Shown: positions 26,834 through 36,006 of the stretch, one piece after another
Layout of the letters: each line of letters opens with the position of its first letter
Position numbering within the stretch: the stretch's first letter is position 1
DNA from: Chromatiales bacterium
Lineage (GTDB): Bacteria; Pseudomonadota; Gammaproteobacteria; Thiohalomonadales; Thiohalomonadaceae
DNA length: 38,113 bases
Reading direction: 5' to 3'
Assembly: GCA_003251535.1 (NCBI GenBank)
Contig: QKFD01000019.1
Location: 1-38,113 of the forward strand
The notes under the pieces: generated by a model
The model's input: only the letters and a program-made list of their open reading frames with translations
The model's database searches: none
Told to the model about the DNA's origin: nothing
Translations under genes and position numbers: made by a program

Positions 26834-27460
26834 ATGGAGGAGGGGGTGGTGCTGGTCCATGGGCTCTGGATGCCGGGGGTCGAACTACTGCTGCTGGCGT
26901 GGCGCCTGCGGCGGGCGGGCTATCGTACCCGCCTATTCCACTATCGCAGCGTGACCGCTCATCCCCAGCGGGCGGCGGCCCGGTTGCGGGAGTGTATGAC
27001 CGAATTGGGGAGCCCGGTGGTCCACCTGGTGGCCCATAGCATGGGGGGACTTATCTGCCGCCTTGCGGTGGCCGAGGCGCAGCTCCCACCGGGGCGCATC
27101 GTGACCCTGGGGACCCCCCACCGCGGCTCCTACGTCGCCCGTAGCCTTGCCAGCCATCTGCCGGGGCGCTTGCTGTTGGGGCAGTCGCGTGCCTTATTGG
27201 GGCAGGGGCTCGGTCCCTGGCGTGGGGTGCGGGCCCTGGGGAGCATCGCTGGACGGGTGCCGGTGGGGGTGGGTCGCCTGCTGGCACCGGGGCTGCCTCA
27301 ACCCCATGATGGCACCGTGCGGCTGATGGAGACGGAGCCGGTGGGTGCCCAGGCCCATCTGGCGCTCCCGGTCAGCCACACCTCCATGCTCTTCTCACCG
27401 CTGGTGGCACGCCAGGTAATCGCCTTTCTACAACATGGCACCTTTACGACTTCCGCCTGA
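26834..27460 (+). CDS. alpha/beta-fold hydrolase (lipase/esterase-like)
   Basis: 208 residues with a complete serine-hydrolase set: oxyanion HGLW near the start, nucleophile elbow AHSMGG, a catalytic Asp candidate in PHDGTVRL and a His candidate in VSHTSML. LGTPHRGSYVAR is typical of lipase/acyltransferase-like members (PGAP1-like). No signal peptide is seen, so it is predicted cytosolic. The ATG at 26834 lacks a good ribosome-binding site, whereas GGAGGAGG (26836-26843) lies 5 bases before a GTG at 26849, which could be the true start. It sits 41 bases after nadA and close before ruvC. Substrate unknown. Confidence 0.85.
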   Translation: MEEGVVLVHGLWMPGVELLLLAWRLRRAGYRTRLFHYRSVTAHPQRAAARLRECMTELGSPVVHLVAHSMGGLICRLAVAEAQLPPGRIVTLGTPHRGSYVARSLASHLPGRLLLGQSRALLGQGLGPWRGVRALGSIAGRVPVGVGRLLAPGLPQPHDGTVRLMETEPVGAQAHLALPVSHTSMLFSPLVARQVIAFLQHGTFTTSA

Positions 27461-27511
27461 GCCGCCTCCCCAGGCGTCCCGCGGCCTTGGGTGCTGCGGG
27501 GAGGGGCCGTG

Positions 27512-28048
27512 GTGAGTAGCGGGATCGCCCCCCGCATCCTGGGTATTGACCCCGGCTCGCGGATCACCGGCTTTGGCGTCTTGGAGCGCCATGGGTTGCG
27601 GGTGAACTATATCGACAGCGGCTGTATCCGGGCGGGGGAGGGGGAGTTTGTCCCACGCCTCAAGGTGATCTTCGATGGGGTGCGGGACCTCATCCGCATC
27701 TATGCGCCGCAGGAGCTGGCCATTGAACGGGTCTTCATGCACCGCAATCCTGATTCGGCCCTCAAGCTGGGCCAAGCGCGGGGGGCCGCCCTCTGCGCCG
27801 CCTTGGCGGAGGGGCTGTTGATCCACGAGTACACCCCTGCCGAGATCAAACAGGCCATCGTCGGTCGCGGTCAGGCCACCAAGGAGCAGATCCAGCACAT
27901 GATTCAGGCCCTTCTCGAACTCCCCGGTACCCCCCAGGCAGACGCCGCCGACGCCCTGGCCGTGGCGCTGACCCACCACCATGTCGGTGAGACCCGGGCC
28001 CGCCTGGCCGCGGCCGGCGCTGGCCAAGTGTGGCGGAGGCGGCGGTGA
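27512..28048 (+). CDS. ruvC: Holliday junction endonuclease RuvC
   Basis: Dimeric nuclease that resolves Holliday junctions with RuvAB. 178 residues from GTG 27512; the four acidic catalytic residues D13 ([11 protein letters not shown]), E72 (LAIERVF), D144 and D147 ([10 protein letters not shown]) keep the spacing of E. coli D7/E66/D138/D141. GTG codons at 27491, 27509 and 27512 are possible starts; the GGGGAGGGG ending at 27506 best fits 27512. The stop overlaps the ruvA start by four bases. Confidence 0.97.
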   Translation: MSSGIAPRILGIDPGSRITGFGVLERHGLRVNYIDSGCIRAGEGEFVPRLKVIFDGVRDLIRIYAPQELAIERVFMHRNPDSALKLGQARGAALCAALAEGLLIHEYTPAEIKQAIVGRGQATKEQIQHMIQALLELPGTPQADAADALAVALTHHHVGETRARLAAAGAGQVWRRRR

Positions 28049-28641
28049 TCGGGCGGCTGCGCGGTACCCTGGCATTGAAGCAGCCACCGCTCCTGCTCCT
28101 CGATGTCGGGGGGGTGGGTTACGAGGTGGAGGCGCCCATGAGCACCTTCTACCAACTACCCGCCACCGGCCAGGCGGTAGAGCTGTTTACCCACCTCATC
28201 GTGCGGGAAGACGCCCACCTGTTATTCGGCTTTTTCACCGACCGTGAGCGCTCCTTGTTCCGCGATCTCATCAAGGTGAATGGGGTGGGTGCCCGCATGG
28301 CGTTGGCGGTGCTGTCGGGCATGAACCCGGAAGAGTTTGCCCGCTGCATCCAGCACGGTGATACCGCCAGCCTGACCCGGCTGCCGGGGATCGGCAAAAA
28401 GACGGCGGAACGCCTCATTGTGGAGATGCGCGATCGGCTCGGTGGGGTACAGCCGGGCGAGCTGCCGGTGATGGCCCCCTCCCTCGATGAGGGGCCGGAT
28501 CCGGTACGGGATGCGGTGGCTGCGCTGATCGCCCTCGGCTACAAACCACCGGAGGCGAGTCGCATGGTGAACCGGGTCGAGAGCGAGGGGGCCAGTAGTG
28601 AGACGCTCATCCGGGCAGCACTCAAGGGGGCAGTGAAGTAA
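28045..28641 (+). CDS. ruvA: Holliday junction branch-migration protein RuvA
   Basis: Tetrameric DNA-junction binder that loads RuvB. 198 residues: N-terminal OB fold (IGRLRGTL at the start, [11 protein letters not shown]), the acidic-pin region, two helix-hairpin-helix motifs ([15 protein letters not shown] and [16 protein letters not shown]) and the C-terminal RuvB-binding domain III (about 150-198). The GTG at 28045 overlaps the ruvC stop (GTGA) and has GGAGG 5 bases upstream; a GTG at 28030 is less likely because the family begins M-IGRLRG. Confidence 0.97.
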   Translation: MIGRLRGTLALKQPPLLLLDVGGVGYEVEAPMSTFYQLPATGQAVELFTHLIVREDAHLLFGFFTDRERSLFRDLIKVNGVGARMALAVLSGMNPEEFARCIQHGDTASLTRLPGIGKKTAERLIVEMRDRLGGVQPGELPVMAPSLDEGPDPVRDAVAALIALGYKPPEASRMVNRVESEGASSETLIRAALKGAVK

Positions 28642-28831
28642 TCGACACAAGCTGTGAGGATCTGCGTGTCGCCGGTCGGTCTGTTACTTGCTAAAGTAGG
28701 CCGGGCTCGCTGTTGGGGCTCGCCCCATCCAACCATTCGGACGCCCCGCGGCCCGCCACAGACCTTGACTTTTACGCTATTTATATGAGCGTCTTGCTAG
28801 AATCCGCCGCCTCGGACGTTCGGTCCCACCC
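28642..28831 (+). promoter_or_regulatory. ruvA-ruvB intergenic region, probably with a promoter
   Basis: 190 non-coding bases separate ruvB from ruvA. An AT-richer patch (28760-28802) carries TTGACT and TAGAAT hexamers, but they are 27 bases apart, so they cannot be one ordinary promoter; each may pair with a weaker partner. No LexA-box palindrome (CTGT-N8-ACAG) is apparent. Confidence 0.35.
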
Positions 28832-29878
28832 ATGATTGAGAGCGATCGTCTGATCAGCGCCGCGCCGCGCCGCGAGGAGGACCCGCTCGACCGGGCCATC
28901 CGCCCCAAGCGGCTGGATGACTACATCGGCCAGGCGTCGGTGCGGGAGCAGCTCTCCATATTCATCCAGGCCGCCAAAGGCAGGGGCGAGGCGCTCGATC
29001 ACGTACTACTGTTTGGCCCGCCTGGTCTGGGCAAGACCACCCTCTCCCACATTCTCGCCTACGAACTTGGCGTCAACCTGCGCCAGACCTCGGGGCCGGT
29101 GCTGGAACGGCCGGGGGATCTCGCTGCCCTGCTCACCAATCTGGAGCCAAAGGATGTGCTGTTTGTGGATGAGATCCACCGCTTGAGTCCCGTGGTGGAG
29201 GAGGTGCTCTATCCGGCCATGGAGGACTTCCAGCTCGATATCATGATCGGTGAGGGGCCGGCGGCGCGCTCAGTGAAGCTCGACCTCCCCCCCTTCACCT
29301 TGGTGGGGGCCACCACCCGCGCCGGCCTGCTCACCTCGCCGCTGCGGGATCGCTTTGGCATCGTCCAGCGGCTGGAGTTCTATGACACCGAGGCCCTCAC
29401 CTCCATCGTGACCCGCTCCGCCCGCATCCTGGGGGTGCAGCTGGAGGCGAGTGGGGCGGTGGAGGTGGCGCGCCGCTCCCGCGGTACCCCTCGCATCGCC
29501 AACCGGTTGTTGCGGCGGGTGCGGGACTATGCCGAGGTGAAGGCCGACGGTCGGGTGAGCGCCGTGGTCGCGGCCAAGGCGCTGGATATGCTGGATGTTG
29601 ACCAGCAGGGGTTCGACACCATGGACCGCAAGCTGCTGCTGGCCATCATCGAGAAGTTCGATGGGGGCCCGGTAGGGGTCGATAGTCTCGCCGCCGCCAT
29701 CGGTGAAGAGCGGGACACCATTGAGGATGTGCTGGAGCCGTTTTTGATCCAGCAGGGTTTCATGATGCGTACCCCACGGGGTCGAGTGGCCACCTCCAGT
29801 GCCTATCTCCACTTCGGTCTTGTCACCCCGGAGGGGCGAGGGCGGCAGCGGCCATTGGACCTGGGGAGCGGGGCGTGA
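28832..29878 (+). CDS. ruvB: Holliday junction branch-migration ATPase RuvB
   Basis: AAA+ hexameric motor that drives branch migration with RuvA. 348 residues: [12 protein letters not shown], Walker [10 protein letters not shown], Walker [11 protein letters not shown], sensor 1 LVGATTRAG, arginine finger region SPLRDRFGI, and the winged-helix C-terminus ending in TPRGRVAT. The N-terminus [10 protein letters not shown] matches E. coli RuvB. The stop overlaps the ybgC start. Confidence 0.98.
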   Translation: MIESDRLISAAPRREEDPLDRAIRPKRLDDYIGQASVREQLSIFIQAAKGRGEALDHVLLFGPPGLGKTTLSHILAYELGVNLRQTSGPVLERPGDLAALLTNLEPKDVLFVDEIHRLSPVVEEVLYPAMEDFQLDIMIGEGPAARSVKLDLPPFTLVGATTRAGLLTSPLRDRFGIVQRLEFYDTEALTSIVTRSARILGVQLEASGAVEVARRSRGTPRIANRLLRRVRDYAEVKADGRVSAVVAAKALDMLDVDQQGFDTMDRKLLLAIIEKFDGGPVGVDSLAAAIGEERDTIEDVLEPFLIQQGFMMRTPRGRVATSSAYLHFGLVTPEGRGRQRPLDLGSGA

Positions 29879-30291
29879 CCGAGCCCGCCGAGTTCCTCTG
29901 GCCGGCGCGGGTCTATTACGAAGACACCGATGCAGCAGGGGTGGTGTACCACGCCAATTATTTGAATTTTATGGAGCGCGCCCGGACCGAATGGCTGCGT
30001 GCGCTCGGGTTTGAACAGGATCGACTGCGCCGCGAGGAGCAGTGCCTGTTTGTTGTGCGGTCGGTGCTGGTGCGTTTCCTCAGCCCCGCCCGCTTTAACG
30101 ACGCACTGCTGATCACCGCCCGTGTCGTGCGGTTAGGCGGTGCCAGTATCGACTTTTTGCAAGAGGTACGGCGCGACGGTGAGACGCTGTGCAGCGCCGA
30201 GATCAAACTGGCGCTGCTCGATGCGGATAGCCTGCGCCCCAAACCGATCCCCCGGCCGCTCAAAGCCTTGATAGGAGCCCAGTTGTCGTGA
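29875..30291 (+). CDS. ybgC: acyl-CoA thioesterase YbgC of the Tol-Pal operon
   Basis: Hot-dog fold thioesterase that hydrolyses short-chain or other acyl-CoAs; in E. coli it associates with phospholipid-synthesis enzymes at the membrane. 138 residues; the motif [18 protein letters not shown] with catalytic D19 and the H26 region is intact. The GTG start overlaps the ruvB stop (GTGA), and its own stop overlaps the tolQ start. First gene of the tol-pal cluster. Confidence 0.95.
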   Translation: MTEPAEFLWPARVYYEDTDAAGVVYHANYLNFMERARTEWLRALGFEQDRLRREEQCLFVVRSVLVRFLSPARFNDALLITARVVRLGGASIDFLQEVRRDGETLCSAEIKLALLDADSLRPKPIPRPLKALIGAQLS

Positions 30292-30989
30292 CCCCGGACA
30301 TGTCGATCATCAGCCTCTTTCTCCACGCCTCCATCGTGGTCAAGGCGGTGATGCTACTGCTGTTGCTCGCGTCCATGACCTCTTGGTTCTTCATCGTCCA
30401 GAAGGGGCGGGATATCAAGGCGGCACGCGAGGAGGCCAACGCCTTCGAGGGGCGTTTCTGGTCAGGGGTCGATCTGGTGGAGCTGTATAAACAAGTGAAC
30501 CGGCGTCGCAGCGAACTGCACGGCGTGGCGGTACTGTTTGAGGCCGGCTTTGGCGAGTTTGCCCGGCTCCATGCCCAGGGGAGTGTCGAGCCGGAGCTGT
30601 TGGTGGAGGCCTCCCACCGCGCCATGCGGGTGGCCGCCAGCCGCGAAGTGGATGCGCTGGAGCTAAATCTGCCGTTCCTGGCCACCGTCGGTTCCACCAG
30701 CCCCTATGTCGGGCTGTTCGGGACGGTGTGGGGCATCATGAACTCCTTCCGGGCCCTGGGGGGGGCGCAGCAGGCCACCCTCAGCATGGTGGCACCAGGG
30801 ATCGCCGAGGCGCTGGTGGCGACGGCGGTGGGCCTATTTGCCGCCATCCCGGCCGTCATCGCCTATAACCGTTATGGCACTGAGGTAGAGCGCTTGGCCA
30901 ACCGCTATGACGTCTTTATCGAGGAGTTCACCGCCCTCTTGCAGCGGCGTGCCCACCTGCCGCTGCCGGCCAATGCCCACGCCGCCTGA
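30288..30989 (+). CDS. tolQ: Tol-Pal system protein TolQ
   Basis: Inner-membrane proton-channel subunit of the Tol motor, homologous to ExbB and MotA. 233 residues with three membrane helices (about 15-37, 135-158 and 170-195); the typical VGLFGTVWGIMNSF and VATAVGLFAAIPAVIAYN are present. The GTG at 30288 is preferred (AGGAG 10 bases upstream, overlapping ybgC); an ATG at 30300 is the alternative. Acts with TolR and TolA to use proton-motive force for outer-membrane constriction at division. Confidence 0.97.
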   Translation: MTPDMSIISLFLHASIVVKAVMLLLLLASMTSWFFIVQKGRDIKAAREEANAFEGRFWSGVDLVELYKQVNRRRSELHGVAVLFEAGFGEFARLHAQGSVEPELLVEASHRAMRVAASREVDALELNLPFLATVGSTSPYVGLFGTVWGIMNSFRALGGAQQATLSMVAPGIAEALVATAVGLFAAIPAVIAYNRYGTEVERLANRYDVFIEEFTALLQRRAHLPLPANAHAA

Positions 30990-31007
30990 CGGGGGAGTCG
31001 TTGACGG

Positions 31008-31463
31008 ATGGTGAGTTATCGCCCTAAGCGTTTAAAGCGCAAACCGATGGGGGAGATCAATGTGGTCCCCTACATCGATGTCATGCTGGTGTTGCTGGTT
31101 ATCTTTATGGTGACCGCGCCCATGCTCACCCAAGGGGTGGATGTGGCGCTGCCGAAGGCCGACGCCAAGCCGGTACCCCCGAAAGAGGGGATCGATCCCA
31201 TGACCGTCACGGTTGATCAGGAGGGGACCTTCTTCCTCCAGATCGGGACCGGCAAGGCGGAGCAGAAGCCGTTGGAGCTAATCTCCGAGGTGGTGGCGGA
31301 GATCAAGCGGGATAAGCCGGAGAGTCCCGTCTATGTCGAGGGGGACGCCGGGGCGCGCTATGAGTGGATTGTTGCGGCGCTGGTGGCGTTGCAGAGGGCG
31401 GGTGTCGAGGGGGTTGGCCTGTTGACCGATCCCCCGGAAGGTGAAAGTAAGAAGCGTCTGTGA
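31008..31463 (+). CDS. tolR: Tol-Pal system protein TolR
   Basis: Inner-membrane partner of TolQ with a single helix and a periplasmic domain. 151 residues. NVVPYIDVMLVLLVIFMVTAP holds D24, the aspartate that carries protons in TolR/ExbD/MotB proteins. The periplasmic part (about 45-151) is typical. Lies 18 bases after tolQ and its stop overlaps the tolA start. Confidence 0.97.
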   Translation: MVSYRPKRLKRKPMGEINVVPYIDVMLVLLVIFMVTAPMLTQGVDVALPKADAKPVPPKEGIDPMTVTVDQEGTFFLQIGTGKAEQKPLELISEVVAEIKRDKPESPVYVEGDAGARYEWIVAALVALQRAGVEGVGLLTDPPEGESKKRL

Positions 31464-32410
31464 TGGCAAAGCGTAACCGGCTGGTCCCCCTGGTCGCCAC
31501 TATTGGCCTCCATCTGCTGCTGTTGGTCGTGCTGCTGGTGAGCTTCAATCTCACCCCGACCCAGTTCGCTGCGGCGCCCTCCGCCCCGGCTGGGGTGCCC
31601 ATCGCGGCGGTGGCAGTGAACCGCGCGGAGGTGGCAAAGGAGGTGGAGCGCGTCCGCCAGGCGGAGGCGGCACGGACGGCGGAGCAGAAGCAGGCGGCCG
31701 AGGCGGCGCGCAAGGCCAAGGCGGAGCGTGAGGCGGAGGAGCGGCGCGTCAAGGAGCTGAAGCAGCAAGCCGCGGAGCAGGAGAAGCAGCGGCGCGTCCA
31801 GGAGGCGGAGGAGCGCAAGCGGATCCTGGCCGAGGCGGAGAAGCTCAAGAAACAGAAGGAAGAGGAAGCGAAGCAGTTAGAGCAGTTGAAGCGGCAGCGG
31901 GCTGAAGAGGAGCGCCAGCGTAAGCTCGATGCCGAGAAGAGGGCGGCAGAGGAGAAGAAGGCGGCAGAAGATAAAAAGGTGGCCGCCGAGAAGAAGCGCA
32001 AGGAGGAGGCCGCCGCCCGCCGCGCCGCTGAGCAGCGCAAGGCGGAGGAGACGCGCCAAGCCGCCGAGAGCGAATTGCAGAGAAAACTGGCCGCTGAAGA
32101 GCAGCAGCGGCAGTTGGCGGAGCAGAGTCGGGCCCTGGAGGGGGCGCGCAACGAGTGGGCGGCGCTGATCGGTGATAAGGTGCGGCGCAACTGGAGCCGA
32201 CCCATCGGCAGCAATGAGCAGTTCAGCTGCCAGGTCCATGTATTTCAGAACCCTGCGGGGGATGTTGAAGAGGTGCGCGTCGTATCGAGCTGTGGTAACG
32301 ACGCCCTCGACCGCTCGGTAGAGGCGGCGGTGCGCAAGGCATCTCCGCTGCCCAAGGCGCCGAATCAGGCAATCTTTGAGAGAGAACTGGATTTCATCTT
32401 TAGGCCATGA
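31463..32410 (+). CDS. tolA: Tol-Pal system protein TolA
   Basis: Links the TolQR motor to TolB-Pal at the outer membrane. 315 residues: one N-terminal membrane helix (about 8-30), a long Ala/Glu/Lys/Arg-rich helical stalk (about 50-225, heptad-like), and the C-terminal TolA domain with WAALIGDKVRRNWSRP and two cysteines (SCQVHVF, SSCGND) that form the conserved disulfide. The ATG at 31463 overlaps the tolR stop; GTG 31460 is a less likely alternative. The stop overlaps tolB (ATGA). Confidence 0.95.
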   Translation: MAKRNRLVPLVATIGLHLLLLVVLLVSFNLTPTQFAAAPSAPAGVPIAAVAVNRAEVAKEVERVRQAEAARTAEQKQAAEAARKAKAEREAEERRVKELKQQAAEQEKQRRVQEAEERKRILAEAEKLKKQKEEEAKQLEQLKRQRAEEERQRKLDAEKRAAEEKKAAEDKKVAAEKKRKEEAAARRAAEQRKAEETRQAAESELQRKLAAEEQQRQLAEQSRALEGARNEWAALIGDKVRRNWSRPIGSNEQFSCQVHVFQNPAGDVEEVRVVSSCGNDALDRSVEAAVRKASPLPKAPNQAIFERELDFIFRP

Positions 32411-33708
32411 CTATGCATATGTTCAAACGTCTGTGGATCTCACTCCTCCTCCTGCTGGTCAGTGGGGGCGTTCACGCCCTGACCATCGAGGTGTTACAGG
32501 GGGAGGAGCGTCCTATCGCCATCGCCGTTGTGCCGTTTGGCGGGGGGGATAACCTGCCGGAGAATGTCTCGGCCATCATCGCGGCCGATCTGCAACGTTC
32601 CGGTAAGTTCAGCACCCTCAGCGTGCAGCGGATGTATGGCCTGCCGCGGGAGCCGATGGCGGTGGACTATGCCGGTTGGCGCAACAGTACCGGGGTAGAG
32701 TTCATCTCCGTCGGCTCTGTGGAGCTGACCGCCGATGGCCACTACTCCATCCGCTTCTGGCTCTTGGACGCCGTGCGCGGCACCCAGTTGGCCTCCTACA
32801 ATGTGCCGGCCACCCGCTTGCGCACGGCGGCCCACCAGATCGCCGATATCATCTACGAGAAGATCATCGGTGAGCGGGGGGCGTTTGACACCATGGTGGC
32901 CTACGTGACGGTGGAGGGGGGGACACGCAAGACCTACCGCTTGGCCGTGGCCGACGCCGATGGTTACAACGAGCAGGTGATCCTCACCTCCGAGCAGCCG
33001 TTGATGTCACCGGCCTGGTCGCCAGGGGCCGATCGCATCGCCTATGTCTCCTTTGAGAAGGGGCGCCCGGTGGTCTATGTGCAAGAGGTCTCTACCGGCC
33101 GGCGCCGGATGGTGGCGGGTTATGACGGTATCAATAGCGCCCCCGCCTTCTCCCCCGATGGGAATCGGCTGGCGCTGCACCTGACCCGGGACGGTAACTC
33201 GGAGATCTACATCCTCGATCTCCTCAGCAACCGCTTGACCCGTGTGACCCGTAACACCGCCATCGACACCGAGCCCAACTGGTCCAAGGATGGTAACCGC
33301 CTGCTATTTACCTCGGATCGGGGGGGCGGCCCCCAGATCTACCAGGTCAACGTCACCTCCAGCGGGGCCGTGAGCGAGCCGCAGCGGCTCACCTTTGGTG
33401 ACAGTAACTACAACGCCCGTGGCTCCTACTCGCCGGATGGCAAGCGCATCACCTACATCAGCCGCATCAACGGCGCCTTCAGGGTGGTGGTGCAGGACCT
33501 CGCCACAGGTAGCGTGCGGGAGTTGACCGACTCCCGCCTTGACGAATCCCCGAGCTTTGCCCCCAACGGCAGCATGATCATCTATGCCACCGAACGGAGC
33601 GGGCGCGGAGTCCTGGAAGCGGTGTCGGTGGACGGTCGCGCCCACCAACGCCTAGGCCTGAGCCGTGGCGCTGTGCGGGAGCCCGCATGGTCGCCGTTCT
33701 CTAACTAA
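32407..33708 (+). CDS. tolB: Tol-Pal system periplasmic protein TolB
   Basis: Periplasmic protein that binds Pal and is released by TolA. 433 residues: a signal peptide (hydrophobic stretch LWISLLLLLVSGGVHA, likely cleaved before LTIEV), an N-terminal alpha/beta domain (about 30-160), and a six-bladed beta-propeller with repeats such as PAWSPGADRIAY, PAFSPDGNRLAL, PNWSKDGNRLLF and GSYSPDGKRITY. The ATG overlaps the tolA stop by four bases. Confidence 0.97.
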   Translation: MTMHMFKRLWISLLLLLVSGGVHALTIEVLQGEERPIAIAVVPFGGGDNLPENVSAIIAADLQRSGKFSTLSVQRMYGLPREPMAVDYAGWRNSTGVEFISVGSVELTADGHYSIRFWLLDAVRGTQLASYNVPATRLRTAAHQIADIIYEKIIGERGAFDTMVAYVTVEGGTRKTYRLAVADADGYNEQVILTSEQPLMSPAWSPGADRIAYVSFEKGRPVVYVQEVSTGRRRMVAGYDGINSAPAFSPDGNRLALHLTRDGNSEIYILDLLSNRLTRVTRNTAIDTEPNWSKDGNRLLFTSDRGGGPQIYQVNVTSSGAVSEPQRLTFGDSNYNARGSYSPDGKRITYISRINGAFRVVVQDLATGSVRELTDSRLDESPSFAPNGSMIIYATERSGRGVLEAVSVDGRAHQRLGLSRGAVREPAWSPFSN

Positions 33709-33743
33709 CAACCCACTTATCATCTCACTCAGGAGTGACGTAC

Positions 33744-34259
33744 ATGAAAACGCAGGTGGCTCTATTGACCTTGGCGCTGGCCGCTGCCGGTATGGCCGGC
33801 TGCTCCAGCACCCCTACGGCTGACGAGGGTAGCGGTGCCCAGGTGGTGGATCGTGAGACCTCCACCTCCACTAGTGGCGCATCCAGCAGCTCTCTCAGCC
33901 CGTTTGAGGATCCGAGCAACCCGCTCTCCAAGCGGGTGTTCTACTTCGATTTCGATAAATCCGACCTCTCCCCCTCGGACCGCGACACCATTGGGGCCCA
34001 CGCCCACTATCTGTCGCAGAATCCGGCCACCGTTGTCACCGTTGAGGGCCATGCCGATGAGCGTGGTACCCGCGAGTACAACCTGGCCCTGGGCGAGCGT
34101 CGCGCCAAGTCAGTGGAGAACCTGCTCCAGCTGCAAGGGGCTGGCCGTGATCAGGTGGACGTAGTGAGCTACGGTGAGGAGCGTCCCGCTTCCGAGTGTC
34201 ATGATGAGTCGTGCTGGTCGCTGAACCGTCGCGCCGAGATCAAGTATCCGGGGCGGTAA
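33744..34259 (+). CDS. pal: peptidoglycan-associated lipoprotein Pal
   Basis: Outer-membrane lipoprotein that ties the membrane to peptidoglycan and is the terminal partner of the Tol motor. 171 residues: lipoprotein signal with MAGC lipobox (C20), a Ser/Thr-rich linker, and an OmpA-like domain with VFYFDFDKSDL, VEGHADERGTREYNLALGE and NRRAEIKY, which bind meso-diaminopimelate. The ATG at 33744 has AGGAG 8 bases upstream; GTG 33735 lies inside that site and is rejected. Confidence 0.97.
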   Translation: MKTQVALLTLALAAAGMAGCSSTPTADEGSGAQVVDRETSTSTSGASSSSLSPFEDPSNPLSKRVFYFDFDKSDLSPSDRDTIGAHAHYLSQNPATVVTVEGHADERGTREYNLALGERRAKSVENLLQLQGAGRDQVDVVSYGEERPASECHDESCWSLNRRAEIKYPGR

Positions 34260-34260
34260 G

Positions 34261-35040
34261 ATGGGGGCGGCAGGTACGCGCATTACCCAGGCCGTTCTTG
34301 CCGCTGCGGTGACGGCTGGGCTCCTTGGGAGCCCGGTCGCCCTCGCTCGGGAGGACCTGGAGACGAGGGTGGGTCGGCTGGAGCGGTTGCTCGATAGCCA
34401 GACCCTGGTGGATATGACGGTGCGGATAGATGACCTTCAGCGTGAGGTGCGCTCACTGCGCGGCCAGCTGGAGCTGCAAGCGCGCCAACTTCAGGAGATG
34501 GAGGATCGGCAGAAGACCCTCTACCGTGATCTGGATCAGCGCCTGAACCGCATCACCAGCGCCCCCCCACCCCCCTTGGCTAATGATCCCGGTGTCGCCC
34601 CCCCGCCTACCGGTATGGGCACACCTCCCCCCACCACCACGCCACCGCCCAGTAGCAGCACGGCGCTGAGTGAGCCCGAGGCCTACCAGCAGGCCTTTGA
34701 CCAGCTACGGCAGCTGCACTACGGCCCGGCCATTGAGGCGTTTCGCAACTACCTGACCCTCTATCCCCAGGGGGCCAATGCCCATTTGGCGCAATATTGG
34801 CTCGGTGAGGCCTACTACACCCAAGGCAACTTCAAGCAGTCACGGGAGGAGTATCAGCGGCTGCTGGATCGCTTCCCGCAGAGTCCCAGGAGTGCCGAGG
34901 CGATGCTCAAGATCGGCTACAGCAACCGCGAGTTGGGGGACAACGCCGCTGCTCGCAAGGTGCTGGATGATCTGATCCGCCGCTTCCCCGATAGCACCGA
35001 GGCGAACCAGGCGCGCAATCTGTTGATGAAGCTGCGGTGA
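34261..35040 (+). CDS. cpoB: cell division coordinator CpoB (YbgF)
   Basis: Periplasmic protein that couples Tol energy to PBP1B-driven septal peptidoglycan synthesis. 259 residues: a signal peptide (likely cleaved after VALA, before RED), an N-terminal trimerising coiled coil (about 32-100), a Pro/Thr/Ser-rich linker (about 101-138) and C-terminal TPR repeats (AYQQAFDQLRQLHYGPAIEAF, HLAQYWLGEAYYTQGNF, SAEAMLKIGYSNRELGD). It begins one base after the pal stop and its stop overlaps the queE start. Confidence 0.95.
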   Translation: MGAAGTRITQAVLAAAVTAGLLGSPVALAREDLETRVGRLERLLDSQTLVDMTVRIDDLQREVRSLRGQLELQARQLQEMEDRQKTLYRDLDQRLNRITSAPPPPLANDPGVAPPPTGMGTPPPTTTPPPSSSTALSEPEAYQQAFDQLRQLHYGPAIEAFRNYLTLYPQGANAHLAQYWLGEAYYTQGNFKQSREEYQRLLDRFPQSPRSAEAMLKIGYSNRELGDNAAARKVLDDLIRRFPDSTEANQARNLLMKLR

Positions 35041-35699
35041 CGGTAGGAGATGACGGCGGGGGGCAGCTCCGCATCACGGAGATCTTCCTCTCACTCCAGG
35101 GGGAGGCGCGGAGTGTCGGTTGGCCCACGGTCTTCGTGCGCCTCACCGGCTGCCCCCTGCGCTGCCTCTACTGCGATACCCGCTACGCCTTTAGTGGTGG
35201 CAGTCCGTGGACGCCAGCGGCGGTGGTGGCCGAGGTGGAGCGCTACGGGGTGCGCCACGTCTGCGTCACTGGCGGTGAGCCGCTGGCGCAGCGTGCGGTG
35301 CTGCCGCTCCTCGCCACCCTCTGTGAACGGGGCTATGAGGTGTCACTAGAGACCAGCGGCGCCCTCGATATCTCTGGGATCGATCCCCGCGTTAGTCGGG
35401 TGGTGGATATCAAAACCCCCGGCTCCGGTGAGGCGGCCAAAAACCGCTGGGCCAATATCGATCTGCTGACTCCCCACGACCAGGTCAAGTTGGTGCTAAG
35501 CCAACGGGATGACTACGACTGGGCGCGGGCAATCCTAGAGCGTTACTCCCTCCCTGAGCGCTGTGAGGTGCTCTTCTCTCCGGTCGCCGGCCAGCTGGCG
35601 CCGCACGATCTCGCCGAGTGGATCATCGCTGATCGCCTCGCCGTGCGCTTTCAAATCCAGCTGCACAAGTTCCTCTGGGGCGAGCAGATCGGCCGCTAA
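35037..35699 (+). CDS. queE: 7-carboxy-7-deazaguanine synthase QueE
   Basis: Radical-SAM enzyme that converts 6-carboxytetrahydropterin to CDG on the way to queuosine and other 7-deazaguanines. 220 residues; the cluster motif is C39-X3-C43-X2-C46 (CPLRCLYC), followed by TGGEPLAQ, LETSGALDI and VDIKTPGSGE. The GTG at 35037 overlaps the cpoB stop; no in-frame ATG precedes the conserved ITEIFLSLQGE. queC usually follows, but here it does not; the operon appears to end. Confidence 0.95.
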   Translation: MTVGDDGGGQLRITEIFLSLQGEARSVGWPTVFVRLTGCPLRCLYCDTRYAFSGGSPWTPAAVVAEVERYGVRHVCVTGGEPLAQRAVLPLLATLCERGYEVSLETSGALDISGIDPRVSRVVDIKTPGSGEAAKNRWANIDLLTPHDQVKLVLSQRDDYDWARAILERYSLPERCEVLFSPVAGQLAPHDLAEWIIADRLAVRFQIQLHKFLWGEQIGR

Positions 35700-36006
35700 A
35701 TAGGGGCCATATCCTTGAAAACCCGGGGTTAACCCCGGGAAATTCCCTACCCCATCGGGACAGGATGACGCCATGGTCAGTGGCTTTTATCCTCCCCGCG
35801 CTTACCCCTCTAAGCCCTGCGGGCAGAGTGGAGCTGCCTAGTGGTGGGTGGCTCGGGTGGGCAGTCACCAACACCGCCCACCTTAGACCCAAGGCAGCAG
35901 TGGCAGGTATCGAGCGCGGGGCCATCCGCTAGGGCAGGCCCCCGCCATCACGCTTCATGGTGGCCGCCGGCGGGCGGCCCGCCATACCTATCGAGGAGAT
36001 CCCTTA
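35700..36006. other. queE-to-transporter intergenic region
   Basis: About 300 non-coding bases. The main feature is an 18-base perfect palindrome at 35722-35739, immediately followed by a short GGGAAATTCCC inverted repeat. A GAGGAG (35993-35998) serves the next gene. No protein-like ORF or known RNA is visible. Confidence 0.5.
35722..35739. repeat. 18-base perfect palindrome
   Basis: CCCGGGGTTAACCCCGGG is completely self-complementary. It has no loop and no T tract, so a dimeric-protein operator is as likely as an RNA hairpin. It is 270 bases before the YeeE/YedE gene and 22 bases after queE. Confidence 0.6.
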
